In this document: positions 8,086 through 16,828 of the stretch, piece after piece
Numbering within the stretch: the stretch's first letter is position 1
How the letters are laid out: each line of letters opens with the position of its first letter
Assembly (NCBI RefSeq): GCF_003696345.1
Contig: NZ_RFLX01000032.1
Location: 1 to 36,781 of the forward strand
Length of the DNA: 36,781 bases
Direction of reading: 5' to 3'
From: Teichococcus wenyumeiae
GTDB lineage: Bacteria; Pseudomonadota; Alphaproteobacteria; Acetobacterales; Acetobacteraceae
Position numbers and translations under genes: made by a program
The notes under the pieces: generated by a model
What the model saw: the letters and a program-made list of their open reading frames with translations, nothing else
Told to the model about the DNA's origin: nothing
Databases searched by the model: none

Positions 8086-8790
8086 ATGCTGCACGCCTTC
8101 AATCAGAAGAACGTTCGCAGGATCCTCGCTGCTGGCATTCATGGTCAGCAGGCTGAGGAGCACGTGAACGAGAAGAATGAGGACGGGGTCACTTCCATGG
8201 TGTTCTCGCCTCTGGTCTTCATGCCAACGGCCTCGGCGTTAGAGGTGCTGCTGGCCGTCATCGGAAATCGGCTGCGCGCGGCGCTCCGAGGAAGGGAAGT
8301 CGTCAACCACGACATCCAGTTCTGGCCTGGCGGCCTGCGGACGACGAACTGGCAGGGTGGCCGGGACAGCCGATGCGAGCCGGACGTGCTGATCCGCCTG
8401 ACCTTCACCGAGGGACGGCCGTTGACGCTCATCGGGGAGATGAAATGGGACTGGCTCATCTCCGCCGAGCACCTGAGCGATGAGATCCAACGCCAGCGAA
8501 GCGCCGTCAGAATGGCCGAGCCCGATGCGGAGCAGCTTGTCTTCGCCATCACCAAGTTGCGCGCCACCAGGCCGCCCGAGGGTACCGAGCTGCGCAACTG
8601 GATTCAGGTGGAGCGGAACGCACGCCAGCTGGAGCGCAATTCTGCTGACCTGGTCGCCGCCCGCTGGGGCGCGTTGGTGTCCACCTTCCTCCGAAAAGCG
8701 AAACAGGCGTCGTTCCAGGGCTTCCACAGCAGCGAGCTCGAAACGCTGCATACTTCCACACCCGTCTTCTGGACCAAGGCCAATGGCTAA
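8086..8790 (+). CDS. Unknown protein with PD-(D/E)XK-like nuclease motif
   Basis: I do not know this family. The 234-residue product has a motif typical of PD-(D/E)XK nucleases: EPDVLI with Asp100, then GEMKW with Glu118 and Lys120, on two predicted strands joined by a short turn. An upstream helix (residues 50-68) could carry the usual early acidic residue. The next gene overlaps it by eight bases, so the two are almost certainly co-translated. It lies next to a GmrSD gene, in line with a defence role. The ATG at 8086 has no clear ribosome binding site, so the true start may be downstream, for example Met38. Nuclease activity is inferred from the motif alone. Confidence 0.65.
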   Translation: MLHAFNQKNVRRILAAGIHGQQAEEHVNEKNEDGVTSMVFSPLVFMPTASALEVLLAVIGNRLRAALRGREVVNHDIQFWPGGLRTTNWQGGRDSRCEPDVLIRLTFTEGRPLTLIGEMKWDWLISAEHLSDEIQRQRSAVRMAEPDAEQLVFAITKLRATRPPEGTELRNWIQVERNARQLERNSADLVAARWGALVSTFLRKAKQASFQGFHSSELETLHTSTPVFWTKANG

Positions 8791-9388
8791 CTGCCCGATT
8801 TTCCACATCTACTCCGGAGCGGAGGCGGTCGCGGATGAGATCAAGCGTCTGGTCGCCGAGATACCGCAGGCATTCGCCCAGTATGATCTGAAGCTTTTCG
8901 ACAGGAGCTACGAGAAGGCAACTGCCCAAACATATGTCACGCAGGAGGCCTACTCATTCAAGGTAACCGGACCGATCAGCAGGCAGCGCAACCCGCGTCA
9001 GTTGATCTTCGCGTTCGACCTCTGGCGCCCCGCCGGTGCCGAATCGTGGCCCCACGCGCAGGACGCGTTGCTGACGGTTGCCTACGAGCCGAGAGCCTCT
9101 CAGCCGTGGGAGCTCAGTCACATGGTGGTTGGGAAGGACGGCCGCCTGACCGATCCTGACGCTCTAGAAAACTGCGTTTCCTTTGCAGACGGACGGCTTC
9201 TCGAATGGGTCAATGGGCCGAAGATCTGGCACGAGCGGGCCTGGCTCTTCAGCGTTCCTCTGATGAGGATCAATGGACCGGATGCTTTCCAGAAGGAGAT
9301 CGTGGAACCGATCATCGCCCTCCTGATGAAGGGAGCGGAGCCATCGGACGCCTTTGAGGGAACGCAGGCGGTTCAGTTCCGCGCGTGA
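8783..9388 (+). CDS. Unknown protein, partner of the 8086 gene
   Basis: 201 residues, start ATG at 8783 inside the end of the previous gene (ATGGCTAA overlap). I do not recognise it. It looks like a soluble mixed alpha/beta protein rich in aromatics, with segments such as FAFDLWRPAG and WLFSVPLMRI; there is no membrane segment or obvious catalytic motif. The tight overlap says it works with the nuclease-like protein, perhaps as sensor, inhibitor or specificity subunit. A hairpin about 145 bases after its stop may end the transcript. A longer upstream extension of this frame (from 8480) is only a shadow of the first gene. Confidence 0.65.
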   Translation: MANCPIFHIYSGAEAVADEIKRLVAEIPQAFAQYDLKLFDRSYEKATAQTYVTQEAYSFKVTGPISRQRNPRQLIFAFDLWRPAGAESWPHAQDALLTVAYEPRASQPWELSHMVVGKDGRLTDPDALENCVSFADGRLLEWVNGPKIWHERAWLFSVPLMRINGPDAFQKEIVEPIIALLMKGAEPSDAFEGTQAVQFRA

Positions 9389-9533
9389 GCGCAGAAGCCA
9401 ACCCTTCGCTAGGCTGGTCTTCGTCCTCTATGCATACGATAACGCTCAATCAGCGTGCTCTCCATTCAAGTCATAGCGTTCGCCACGATTCCGATGTGGT
9501 AGTTCAAGCGGCAACAAGGCCTACAGTCTCGCG

Positions 9534-9560
9534 GTGTGGTGGTACGCTTTACCACCACAC
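9534..9560. terminator. Hairpin between convergent genes, possible bidirectional terminator
   Basis: Perfect 11-base arms, GTGTGGTGGTA (9534-9544) and TACCACCACAC (9550-9560), enclose a 5-base loop. It lies between the convergent ends at 9388 and 9636. There is no long T-run on either side, so termination is a guess from position. Confidence 0.45.
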
Positions 9561-9635
9561 TGCAAAAGACTTTCTATAGGCCAAGTTCTTCATGGCGGCG
9601 CACGCATGACAGAGAAGTTCGTTGCATAATTCAAT

Positions 9636-10745
9636 TTATGATGCCTGCTCTGCCATCGTAACAAGGCTGTCAATTTGCTTATCTAGTTCCTGGGTGAAAT
9701 CGTGAGGCAGCTTAAGAGCGGCGGCCGTATAGGCACCAATGCGCTTCGCAAACTGTCGTGCACGCGGTGCAAGCAATTGCCTTCCCAACCGGATATCTGC
9801 GGCCTTGTCTGCATCAGCCAGGTAACGCAGGCTCAGTTCCCTGAGTGTGAAGCACGCATGGCGGATTTGAGTAGGGGAGTCGAGTAGAACCCTTGTAAGT
9901 TGCACGAAGTTTGGCCAAGCGACGAGAGCTGACTCTTGTTCTACCTCATCTCCGGTAGCGGATATGAGATCGTGAATTTTCTTGAGCGTCGTAATGTTTT
10001 CGTGCCCGCCCCACAAGTAGTAACGAAGTGTGGCTGCAAAATCCCGTTCAGCCTCTTCTAGATCAACTATATTGCGGAGATCTGCAGACATCATGTTCAT
10101 CAGCAGAGATATAGATAATACAATCTCTGTAAAAGCAGCCATATGCAAAGGTTTTACAGGATTAAGCTCGCCTTTGAATTCTCGGCACTGTGCTACTAAT
10201 CTGCGGAAAGCCTTCGGAGCGTCCGAGCAAAGTGGGATTTCTGCGTTGACGGATTTATAAATGCTGAGAATGGCCGGGTTTTTGAGTGCGCCCTCATATA
10301 CGCGATGCCAGTTTTCGATATCACCAGCATAGGAGCGGAGTATCTTGTACTCAGCACTGGATGCGGTGGCATAAGAGTCGAAAGTGTCTGTGCCAAATAT
10401 GCGGACGTTCAATTTACGAGCTGCCAAACGGTGCGCTCGTTCAGCCGGCCGCCCCATGAGCATAAAACCTTCTTGGCCTCCGGTGAACGCCATCAACCCA
10501 GATAACCAAAGGGCTCTTGCAAACGGCGGCCCGCCGGTGCTTTTACAATCGAAGAGCACCCGGCTGATAGTTCCATCAGATCTAAGGGCTAATCCCAACA
10601 CATCAATGTCGGTAAGACGCTTGGGAGACGGTGAGAGCTCGACCCCGCTTGAAACGTCTACCTCAAGGAAAGGAATAAGGCCTGACGAGACACAAAATCT
10701 CAGCGCCTGGCTCTTTGCGCCTACATCTTTATCAGTGCGTGCCAT
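9636..10745 (-). CDS. Unknown protein with PD-(D/E)XK-like motif, second gene of a pair
   Basis: 369 residues from the ATG at 10745, which overlaps the upstream stop as TGATG; a start at 10775 would be inside the upstream gene. An N-terminal nuclease-like core shows TDIDVLGLAL (Asp46, Asp48) followed by VLFDCKSTGG (Asp66, Lys68), the D...(D/E)xK layout of restriction-endonuclease folds. The rest is mostly helical with no family I recognise. It is coupled to the 10745-12031 gene, which has winged-helix-like segments. Both genes are visibly poorer in GC than the plasmid, so they were probably acquired together. A defence or conflict role is plausible but unproven. Confidence 0.68.
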   Translation of the reverse strand: MARTDKDVGAKSQALRFCVSSGLIPFLEVDVSSGVELSPSPKRLTDIDVLGLALRSDGTISRVLFDCKSTGGPPFARALWLSGLMAFTGGQEGFMLMGRPAERAHRLAARKLNVRIFGTDTFDSYATASSAEYKILRSYAGDIENWHRVYEGALKNPAILSIYKSVNAEIPLCSDAPKAFRRLVAQCREFKGELNPVKPLHMAAFTEIVLSISLLMNMMSADLRNIVDLEEAERDFAATLRYYLWGGHENITTLKKIHDLISATGDEVEQESALVAWPNFVQLTRVLLDSPTQIRHACFTLRELSLRYLADADKAADIRLGRQLLAPRARQFAKRIGAYTAAALKLPHDFTQELDKQIDSLVTMAEQAS

Positions 10746-12031
10746 CAGATCAGCTGCAGTGCGAGTTGTTGCCACTGTTCTTTAGCTGCCGCACTCGGCG
10801 GAACAGTCTTTCGCTCCTTGATGATCTTGCTCCCTAGAACTGAACTCACAAATTTATCGTCCATTTGAAGAAGGGCTCGTGCTTCCTGATCTACCCGCAT
10901 GTCAACGCGAGTTTCTTCGCCTTCTGCCAGATCGATCGCTGCAAGGACAGCCTCTCGATTCTCTTCTGTTTGACGGAGCCAGAACTGGTGCCATCCAGGC
11001 TTCGTCTCCTTGAAGTAGCCTATGTTGAAGGTGCCTGCGACTTTGCCATACTGACGCATTGCTTCGGAATTCGCGCCAAGGTAGCCGTCGCGCAGGAACG
11101 CTCTGAGCAGAACAGCAGGCTTTTTGATAGGATATGCAAAAGGAAGGAGTTGCCCTTTACGGACTGCCGCGAGGAGTGCCATTGCTCGTTCGTAGATATC
11201 TCTCTTTCCGGGTGAAAGGCGTCCAGGACCTGGGCGTGGCGTAAACAGAAACACCTCACTCTTATGCCCTATTTCAATGGTTGGCGGCTTCAGCATGTTT
11301 TCTGAAGCCAAGAGCTGGATCAGGTCAATCTGGACGGGAGTAAGGGGATATCCAGCAACACGCTGTTGAGCAATAATCATGCTCAATGGCCAGCCTTGAT
11401 GATTTCTTATAACGTTAAGAACCTTAGTGAAGTCGTCGCTTCCGGTCTTGGCGATAAGATCGGCAAGTGTCTCATTATTATCCGCGAAGTAGACCGGGCT
11501 CGTCAGAACGGTTTGGCCGCGAACACGGTGATGGGATATCAGGCTGCTGCTGCTACCGATAGCAAGGCAGCGCTCTAGAATAGGTTTATCTAAGCCCATT
11601 CGTGCAGCTAGCCGATCTTGATTTTCGGGCCTCTTCTGAAGCTCAGCCATGATAGCAACCATGGCTTGCTCAATTTCGGTCAGCTTAAATTCCGACGAGT
11701 ACTGACCAATGGTATCGTATACATTTTCGAAATAAGGAACCTGAGGATCAATTTTGTGAATCGTCCGGCCGACTTCATAAAGACGCACCATCCCAATGTC
11801 GCTTAGCGTCCTCAACACTTGCTTCAGGGCGACAGAAGGTATATTAAATAAAGCGTCCGAAACTCTTAATAGTACCTGGTAATCAATCTCTGGCAAGCCG
11901 CGGATTTGAATGGCAAGTGATGCTGCCATGCCGATAGTCCGAAGATCATCGAAATCACCTACGTCAATGCCTCCAAGCCCTGTCTGAATATCACTCGCGA
12001 ACTCAGCGAGGTCCTTCCCTTTGATCGTCAC
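10745..12031 (-). CDS. Unknown 428-aa protein with winged-helix-like segments
   Basis: The start is GTG at 12031, with AAGGAG seven bases before it. I do not recognise the family. Two stretches look like winged-helix DNA-binding units: residues about 60-95 (VALKQVLRTLSDIGMVRLYE) and 125-165 (QDRLAARMGLDKPILERCLA). A third, about 220-250, resembles one too (GYPLTPVQIDLIQLLASENM). There is no membrane segment or obvious enzyme motif. It leads a two-gene operon with the nuclease-like gene at 9636-10745. This suggests a DNA-reading subunit paired with a cutting subunit, or a sensor and effector. The low GC relative to flanking genes points to recent transfer. Confidence 0.65.
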   Translation of the reverse strand: MTIKGKDLAEFASDIQTGLGGIDVGDFDDLRTIGMAASLAIQIRGLPEIDYQVLLRVSDALFNIPSVALKQVLRTLSDIGMVRLYEVGRTIHKIDPQVPYFENVYDTIGQYSSEFKLTEIEQAMVAIMAELQKRPENQDRLAARMGLDKPILERCLAIGSSSSLISHHRVRGQTVLTSPVYFADNNETLADLIAKTGSDDFTKVLNVIRNHQGWPLSMIIAQQRVAGYPLTPVQIDLIQLLASENMLKPPTIEIGHKSEVFLFTPRPGPGRLSPGKRDIYERAMALLAAVRKGQLLPFAYPIKKPAVLLRAFLRDGYLGANSEAMRQYGKVAGTFNIGYFKETKPGWHQFWLRQTEENREAVLAAIDLAEGEETRVDMRVDQEARALLQMDDKFVSSVLGSKIIKERKTVPPSAAAKEQWQQLALQLI

Positions 12032-13041
12032 TCCAGTCTCCTTCGCTCAGCCTGCTGTTTACCAAGCGGGTCTGTGATTCCGTTTGGAGTTCAGAATGTG
12101 AATGAGACGTAATTACGTCAAGTGGAGCACCTAAGAGGCTGGTAGAAAGCGCGAGCGGAATGAGGGTTGGCTGGCGGGGCAGGCGTGAGTCCAACAAGTT
12201 ATCGGAACCAAGTTGGAGTGCCTGATGTGGACCCTGAGCAGCCGAGCGCAGCATAGCCAAATCGAGTTGTGCGTCACTAGGCTACCCCTGGCGCATGCTG
12301 CTGGAGCGCGTATGGATTCGTGGTAGCAGCGCCGTGGCGTGCCGCTGCCGGTAGTGACCTGGATGTAGGCCTACTGCCGCCTGCCGGGCGTGTTGGCCGT
12401 CCATGCCGGCATGGTGCGCGCGGTGCACACTCTCAGCCCCTTCGCCATGGCGATGGTGGCGATGGCTGGCCGGGGCGAGTTCGATCCGTGGAAGGATTGA
12501 GGGAAACAGCTGGACACCTCGAAGTACCCGCTGCTGAGTGGCCTTCGCGAGCAGGATTATCGCCTCGTAGCCCGCCAGCGTCGCTCTGGCCGTTCTCAAG
12601 CTGCCGAAGCCGAGCCCTGGTCTGACTAGAGGTCCATAACAACCTCTAAGAGTTGCTGAGCCGCTACCTAACGCAGGTTACATCACCGAGTTGCACACCG
12701 GCAGTTTCCGTAATTGGCCCAGGCGGCCTCCAGAGTGCGGTAGTGGCGGCACTAGAGCTTCTGGACACATTAGAATGCTCACTGAGGCTAACGCAGCGCG
12801 ACGCTGCAGCAGCTTCGGGACCAGGATCAGCGGCGTCGCGCCTCTCATTGAGCGAGCCAGTAGACAAGGACTCGCACAATAACCGTTGATTCGCGTGCTC
12901 CCAGTGCGAGCAGGCTCGGATTGCCTCGGTCTGGCGCGCTTGCCGCCATCCCTGCCCTGCACATCCTGTCCACCCGGTGATCCACAACTCTGTCCCCTTA
13001 AACTGAGGACAAGTCTCTGTCAGGTCGACAGGCAGCGGCCC
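12032..13041. other. 1-kb stretch without a supported gene
   Basis: Frames here are short, in conflicting directions and lack domains. A plus-strand segment around 12390-12500 is mildly coding-like (LAVHAGMVRAVHTLSPFAMA) but broken by stops before and after, as in a decayed gene. Near 12990-13012 TGTCC and GGACA flank an AT-rich core, an imperfect inverted repeat that might be an old element end. The promoter of the 10745-12031 gene should lie at the left edge. Confidence 0.4.
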
Positions 13042-13584
13042 TCAGCGTAGAGCCAGATCATCCAGATAGGCGTCGAGCGGGTAGAAGCGGCTGGCCACCG
13101 CCTGCAGCGCGCGGCTGGCATGCGACCAGTAGAGCAGCGTCACCTCGAAGCCGTCCTGCACCAACTGCCGCACCATCGGCTCGTAGTCACCGTCACCAGC
13201 CACCAGGGTGATGCGGTCCCTCCTCGGCTGCCCCAGCAGATAGGCGTCGCGGCAGATGCGGGTAACCACGCCGGTGTCGACCCGCTTCTCCTTGCCGGAG
13301 GCAGTGCGCTCCACCACCCGCACATCAAAGCCCGCTGCCTCGGCATGCGGCCACAGCCCCTCATTGCCATCAGTGACCGAGCCGAACACCACGGCGCGTA
13401 CGGGATCCTCCAGCTCGCACAGCAGCGCCATCAGGCGGTGAAAGTCGATCCGGTAGCTGAAGTCGATCTGCCCGTTCTGGTTCGCCTCGGCGAGGCCGTA
13501 GGCCCAGCCGCGGGCGACGGCGCTGACCTTCTGGGCCTCGATGAACAGGTTGCTGCAGTCGATATACGCCAGATGCACTGCCAT
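13042..13584 (-). CDS. NYN-domain (LabA/DUF88-type) putative ribonuclease
   Basis: 180 residues from the ATG at 13584 (MAVHLAYIDCSNLFIEAQK). NYN proteins have a PIN-like fold and usually act as metal-dependent RNases. Expected acidic residues are visible: Asp9 and Asn12 in YIDCSN, the Asp of KRVDTGVVTRI, and the pair in LVAGDGDYEPMV. These are followed by the typical GFEVTLLYWSHASRAL strand-helix. The longer frame to 13725 adds only a low-complexity leader. It stands alone with about 1 kb of non-coding sequence downstream. RNA processing, regulation or toxin-like activity are possible; the target is unknown. Confidence 0.8.
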   Translation of the reverse strand: MAVHLAYIDCSNLFIEAQKVSAVARGWAYGLAEANQNGQIDFSYRIDFHRLMALLCELEDPVRAVVFGSVTDGNEGLWPHAEAAGFDVRVVERTASGKEKRVDTGVVTRICRDAYLLGQPRRDRITLVAGDGDYEPMVRQLVQDGFEVTLLYWSHASRALQAVASRFYPLDAYLDDLALR

Positions 13585-13980
13585 GCCTTGTTGGGTCGGT
13601 TTGGATCGCCCTCTCTGGCGAGAGTAGTCTTGATGGCTGGTGACGAGAACAGGCGTGGGCTCTTGCCGCCGACAGACAGGGAGGTTTTCCGGGCACGATG
13701 TCGAAGGCGCGCCTGCCACCCTCACCTACTGCACCGGTGATCTGCTAACCCCCGCTTTTAAGGCGCTCTGGCGACATCTGGATGAGGCGCTGCCGCCGGT
13801 GTTGCAAAGACATGTCTCGGGGTAACAGCTTGCATCCCGCACGTGGTGCACCCGAATAGCCGGAGGTCACGGCTTCGACGTCGGGTTGAGGGGACGGTGT
13901 TTCTGGCACCTCCCCTTCTCGTCTTCAGCATACCAAGGAGCTAACGCAGAGCTTGATCAGCGGGAGGCGAAGGCTGCCTA
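13585..13980. other. Gap with possible gene scrap
   Basis: Mostly non-coding. A short plus-strand frame ending at 13825 reads DLLTPAFKALWRHLDEALPP and looks like the tail of a lost protein of unknown family. Promoter sequence for the NYN gene is expected near 13590-13650. No repeat or complete element was found. Confidence 0.35.
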
Positions 13981-15030
13981 TCAGGCTCCGGGTTCGAGTA
14001 ACCGTACGAGCTGGAAGGGCTGAACCCCCGCCTGCCTGCCATTGATGTGTTGGTGATCCAGCTTTACCAGCATGCCGGTGCGGCGATCCAGCCAATAGGT
14101 CGTTTCAGCCTTATAGGAGTTGCCCATGAGGCCCTCGCGGCGTTTCACAATACGAACTGTGGTGAAGGACATACCTGCAAGAGTGATCTGCTCTTCACCG
14201 TCGTTCTTGAACACCTCTTTCCAGAATCCGCCTTGCTGAATGTCAGTATACTCATTGGTCGTCCCGAGTGGGCCTTCGAAGGATTTCATCATGGCAGTGC
14301 GAGCTGCGGCTACATTGGGTGCATAGGCTGCCACCACGCCCAGGTAGAATTTAGAGCTTCTGCCATTAACTGACTGGACACAAAGTTCAGGTGAAGACGG
14401 ATCGGAGCCCAGATAGGTCACGATCACCCCGTTGCTGCGCCATGCAGAAACACCATTCGGGCAGAGGGTGCTGGACGTCTGCAATGACAACTGTGGTGCA
14501 AGCGCTGCTGCTTGACGGACAGGGGCAACGGCATCCGCAGGGCGCACAATAGCAAAGGGTGTCGTGGCTGCAGCCGTGGCTCCTGGATCTGATGTGCCGG
14601 GGGCTGCTGGCGCCGGTGAAGAGGTCAGGAAGAGCCGGATGTCCGATGGGTAACGGTTGCTTGCTCCGGACGCCGCATCCACCATGATGCCAACAATTCC
14701 GCCAGCAATGAGATTGCCGACCGTGCTGGCCACGAAGGTCGGGGCAGCGGAAGTCGTTGCCGGCTGATAGCCATCCTTGAAGCAGGTAACTGCGAGAGGA
14801 TGTACGCTTTTGTCGATCCGGAAAGAACTGGGAGTCATAGGAACGGCAGCAACGCGCTGGCCATTCCGCTCCACGGTACAGGCAGCACCGGCCGGTGTAG
14901 TAGACACCGTCACCAAGTCACTCGTGCCTTCGACGATAGTGGCACATGCTGGAAGAAGTGCCAGTCCTGCAATGATAGCAAGATGAGAAAGCCTGCGCAC
15001 TGGATCGCGGAAAAGGCGACTGACCTGCAA
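13981..15030 (-). CDS. Putative lipoprotein, unknown function
   Basis: 349 residues if the TTG at 15030 is used (AGGGGG seven bases upstream); GTG at 15000 is an alternative. A signal peptide, HLAIIAGLALLPAC, ends in a lipobox with Cys29, so the mature protein should be lipid-anchored. After it comes a PEGA-like stretch (VTVSTTPAGAACTVERNGQR) with a later GYQPAT, as in proteins that display a small beta domain at the envelope. A short hydrophobic glycine-rich segment (about 103-118), a Pro/Ala-rich linker and a C-terminal beta-rich half (about 190-345) of no recognised family follow. It has no operon partner. The lipoprotein call is firm; the function is not known. Confidence 0.75.
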   Translation of the reverse strand: MQVSRLFRDPVRRLSHLAIIAGLALLPACATIVEGTSDLVTVSTTPAGAACTVERNGQRVAAVPMTPSSFRIDKSVHPLAVTCFKDGYQPATTSAAPTFVASTVGNLIAGGIVGIMVDAASGASNRYPSDIRLFLTSSPAPAAPGTSDPGATAAATTPFAIVRPADAVAPVRQAAALAPQLSLQTSSTLCPNGVSAWRSNGVIVTYLGSDPSSPELCVQSVNGRSSKFYLGVVAAYAPNVAAARTAMMKSFEGPLGTTNEYTDIQQGGFWKEVFKNDGEEQITLAGMSFTTVRIVKRREGLMGNSYKAETTYWLDRRTGMLVKLDHQHINGRQAGVQPFQLVRLLEPGA

Positions 15031-15295
15031 GGATGTACCCCCTATTATTACGGTAGGACATCATACCGCGAACTTCCCTGCTGCGTAAGTGATAGGAGAA
15101 GATGTTCAACCTATAGGAAAATGGTTCGATTGGTGTCGAATAGGCTGCCTGAATGATCTCTGCGTTCTGCGGGCCGCAAGACTAGGCCGGATTCAGCCGC
15201 TGTGCCCCTGCCCAGCACACGCCGTTAGCATAGCTCTTTGTCCTGGCTGTCCATGCGCCAAAAGCTCTGACATCTTGCATTAACTCAGAGTGTCA
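15031..15295. other. Divergent intergenic region
   Basis: This lies between the lipoprotein gene and the serine recombinase-like gene and presumably holds both promoters. TAATAATAGGGGG occurs just before the lipoprotein start on the minus strand. No gene is supported. Confidence 0.4.
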
Positions 15296-15904
15296 ATGGG
15301 GGCCTCGGCGGTGAAGATCGGATACATGCGGGAGAGCGTGGCGGGTCCGACCCTGGCAGAGCAGGAGGCCCTGCTGCGCCAAGCCGGGATCAAGAACTTT
15401 GGCCGGGACGCCCCGGTCTACATCGACAAGCTCCGACGTGGCCCAGTCGCGACCATGCCGGAGCGCGACAAGATGGTGCGCTACCTGCGCCCTGGCGACG
15501 TTGTGGTGATTGCCAAGGCCAGCCGGCTTGGCACTACTCGGGCAGATAGGCTGCAAACCCTAGCCGCAATTACTAAGCGCAGCGCCAGCATCTACGACGC
15601 CGATACCGGCGAGGGCGTGCAGCTCCAACCCGAAGCCATCCGGGCCATGGCTTTTCTCGACCGCGCCGAGAGCGGCTCGAAGCGGGAGGTAGCCGCCAGG
15701 ATGCGGGCGCGGAAGGTGGCATTGGGGGCGACCGGCGGTCGGCCTGAGCGACTGCAGGGCAAGACGAAGGCCGCCGCTGCGGTCGCCTGGGCTGATCTCA
15801 CCAAGACCGCCCGCGATGTGGCGTTGGAATTCAACGTGGGGGCGCGAGCCCTCTACCGACTGTTCGGGCCGAAGGGCACACCTCGCTTTGGCAGGAAAGA
15901 CTGA
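15296..15904 (+). CDS. Divergent serine recombinase / resolvase-like protein
   Basis: 202 residues from the ATG at 15296; a GTG six bases earlier is possible. The N-terminal half follows the resolvase fold: IGYMRES with the catalytic serine where the family has GYARVS, a TLAEQEALLRQAGI helix, then YLRPGDVVVIAKASRLGTTR, like LKPGDTLVVWKLDRLGRS. The arginine of the DRLGR motif is kept but the Asp before it is Ser. The C-terminal third has a GGRPERLQGK linker and an HTH-like end (TARDVALEFNVGARALYRLF), as in Hin-type enzymes. It could be a resolvase for plasmid multimers or a regulator that has lost activity. A membrane protein gene follows two bases after its stop. Confidence 0.72.
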   Translation: MGASAVKIGYMRESVAGPTLAEQEALLRQAGIKNFGRDAPVYIDKLRRGPVATMPERDKMVRYLRPGDVVVIAKASRLGTTRADRLQTLAAITKRSASIYDADTGEGVQLQPEAIRAMAFLDRAESGSKREVAARMRARKVALGATGGRPERLQGKTKAAAAVAWADLTKTARDVALEFNVGARALYRLFGPKGTPRFGRKD

Positions 15905-15906
15905 CC

Positions 15907-16335
15907 ATGGCGATGAAGGGCCACTCCATACTAGCCGAGATATACATAAACCCCTGGCTGGCTCTTCTCTCCCGTAGAGAGCCGTTTGGAGAAAGATTTC
16001 TCTTCGCTCTGATGAGCAGCATGGCTTGGCTTATGTCTATCGCCCTGATCGCAACGGCAGGCTTGCTCGTCGGGGTTGTTGTGGACCTCACTGGGCAGCC
16101 CACGGAAAGGCGGGAAGCGGTCGTTGTACGACGGGTTTGGCGACCGACTACCGATACCTTGTCCGTTCAGCCCGTCATCACCACCAGCGGTCAGATCACT
16201 ACGGTCATGGTGTCGGACCGTGACCCAGAGCGCTACGAAGTATGCCTGCAGATCGATGACCAGCAGCCCTGTGCTCTCAGGTACGGCCGGCTCGCTTTGA
16301 AAGCCTCAGGCCTGGCACAAAGGTCACCGCGCTAG
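15907..16335 (+). CDS. Small membrane protein, unknown
   Basis: 142 residues, beginning two bases after the recombinase stop, so probably co-transcribed. One membrane helix is clear at about 36-60 (AWLMSIALIATAGLLVGVVV). A cytoplasmic N-terminus and a polar C-terminal domain with two cysteines (CLQIDDQQPC) complete it. I do not recognise the family. Confidence 0.55.
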   Translation: MAMKGHSILAEIYINPWLALLSRREPFGERFLFALMSSMAWLMSIALIATAGLLVGVVVDLTGQPTERREAVVVRRVWRPTTDTLSVQPVITTSGQITTVMVSDRDPERYEVCLQIDDQQPCALRYGRLALKASGLAQRSPR

Positions 16336-16569
16336 TGTGGCAAGGGCGCATCACAAAGCTCTATCGGGCAAGCCAGATCTTGGAGGATGAGGAGTGATTG
16401 TAGCTTCGGCAATGCCTGACCAGCAAACGGCCCGCCGCCTTCGCAAGTTGGACGCAGCAAAAATCCAGCTCAACTGGGCCATTCGCCTCATCCTGGAGCA
16501 TAACGCGTATCTACCAGCTCTGACGCTTGCAGGGGCGGCAGAAGAACTGTTGAGGCAGGTGTCGCCGAT

Positions 16570-16828
16570 GAGAGGTGTAGCGCGACAATCAGAACCCGGC
16601 GCCGCGCGACAATTAGGATGCCGAAGCCAGGCGTTGCGGTGCTGCTTGCGGTTGCATCTGCCTCTGATTGTCCTCTCTGCCCAAGCCTCCGTAAAGCCTG
16701 GCCTTTCAGGCCACCGCCTACGGCGGCTTCGGGCTTGACCGAGCCTTGAGCCGAAAGGCGACGCAACCAGTGGATGCATCGCTAATTGTCGCGGAACCGG
16801 GGTCCCTAATTGTCGTGGAACAGAGAGG
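16570..16828. repeat. Target-site duplication GAGAGG around the MITE
   Basis: GAGAGG at 16570-16575 and again at 16823-16828 abut the two ends of the element. One copy belongs to the original gene, where it encodes part of Met-Arg-Gly. Confidence 0.8.
16576..16822. mobile_element. 247-bp MITE with IS21-like ends
   Basis: The element begins TGTAGCGCGACAAT and ends with the near inverse (inward TGTTCCACGACAAT). Each end carries a second copy of the CGACAATTAG-type repeat exactly 24 bases further in: 16583 and 16607 at the left, 16782 and 16806 at the right. It is flanked by perfect 6-bp direct repeats (GAGAGG). There is no coding sequence inside. TG...CA ends with multiple internal repeats are typical of IS21 elements, so a full IS21 relative probably mobilised it. 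Boundaries are firm; the family is inferred. Confidence 0.82.

Noticed and set aside
12282-12625. Opposed short frames in the 12.0-13.0 kb gap
   Set aside because: No start signals, no domain and overlap on both strands. A decayed gene is possible but I cannot name it.
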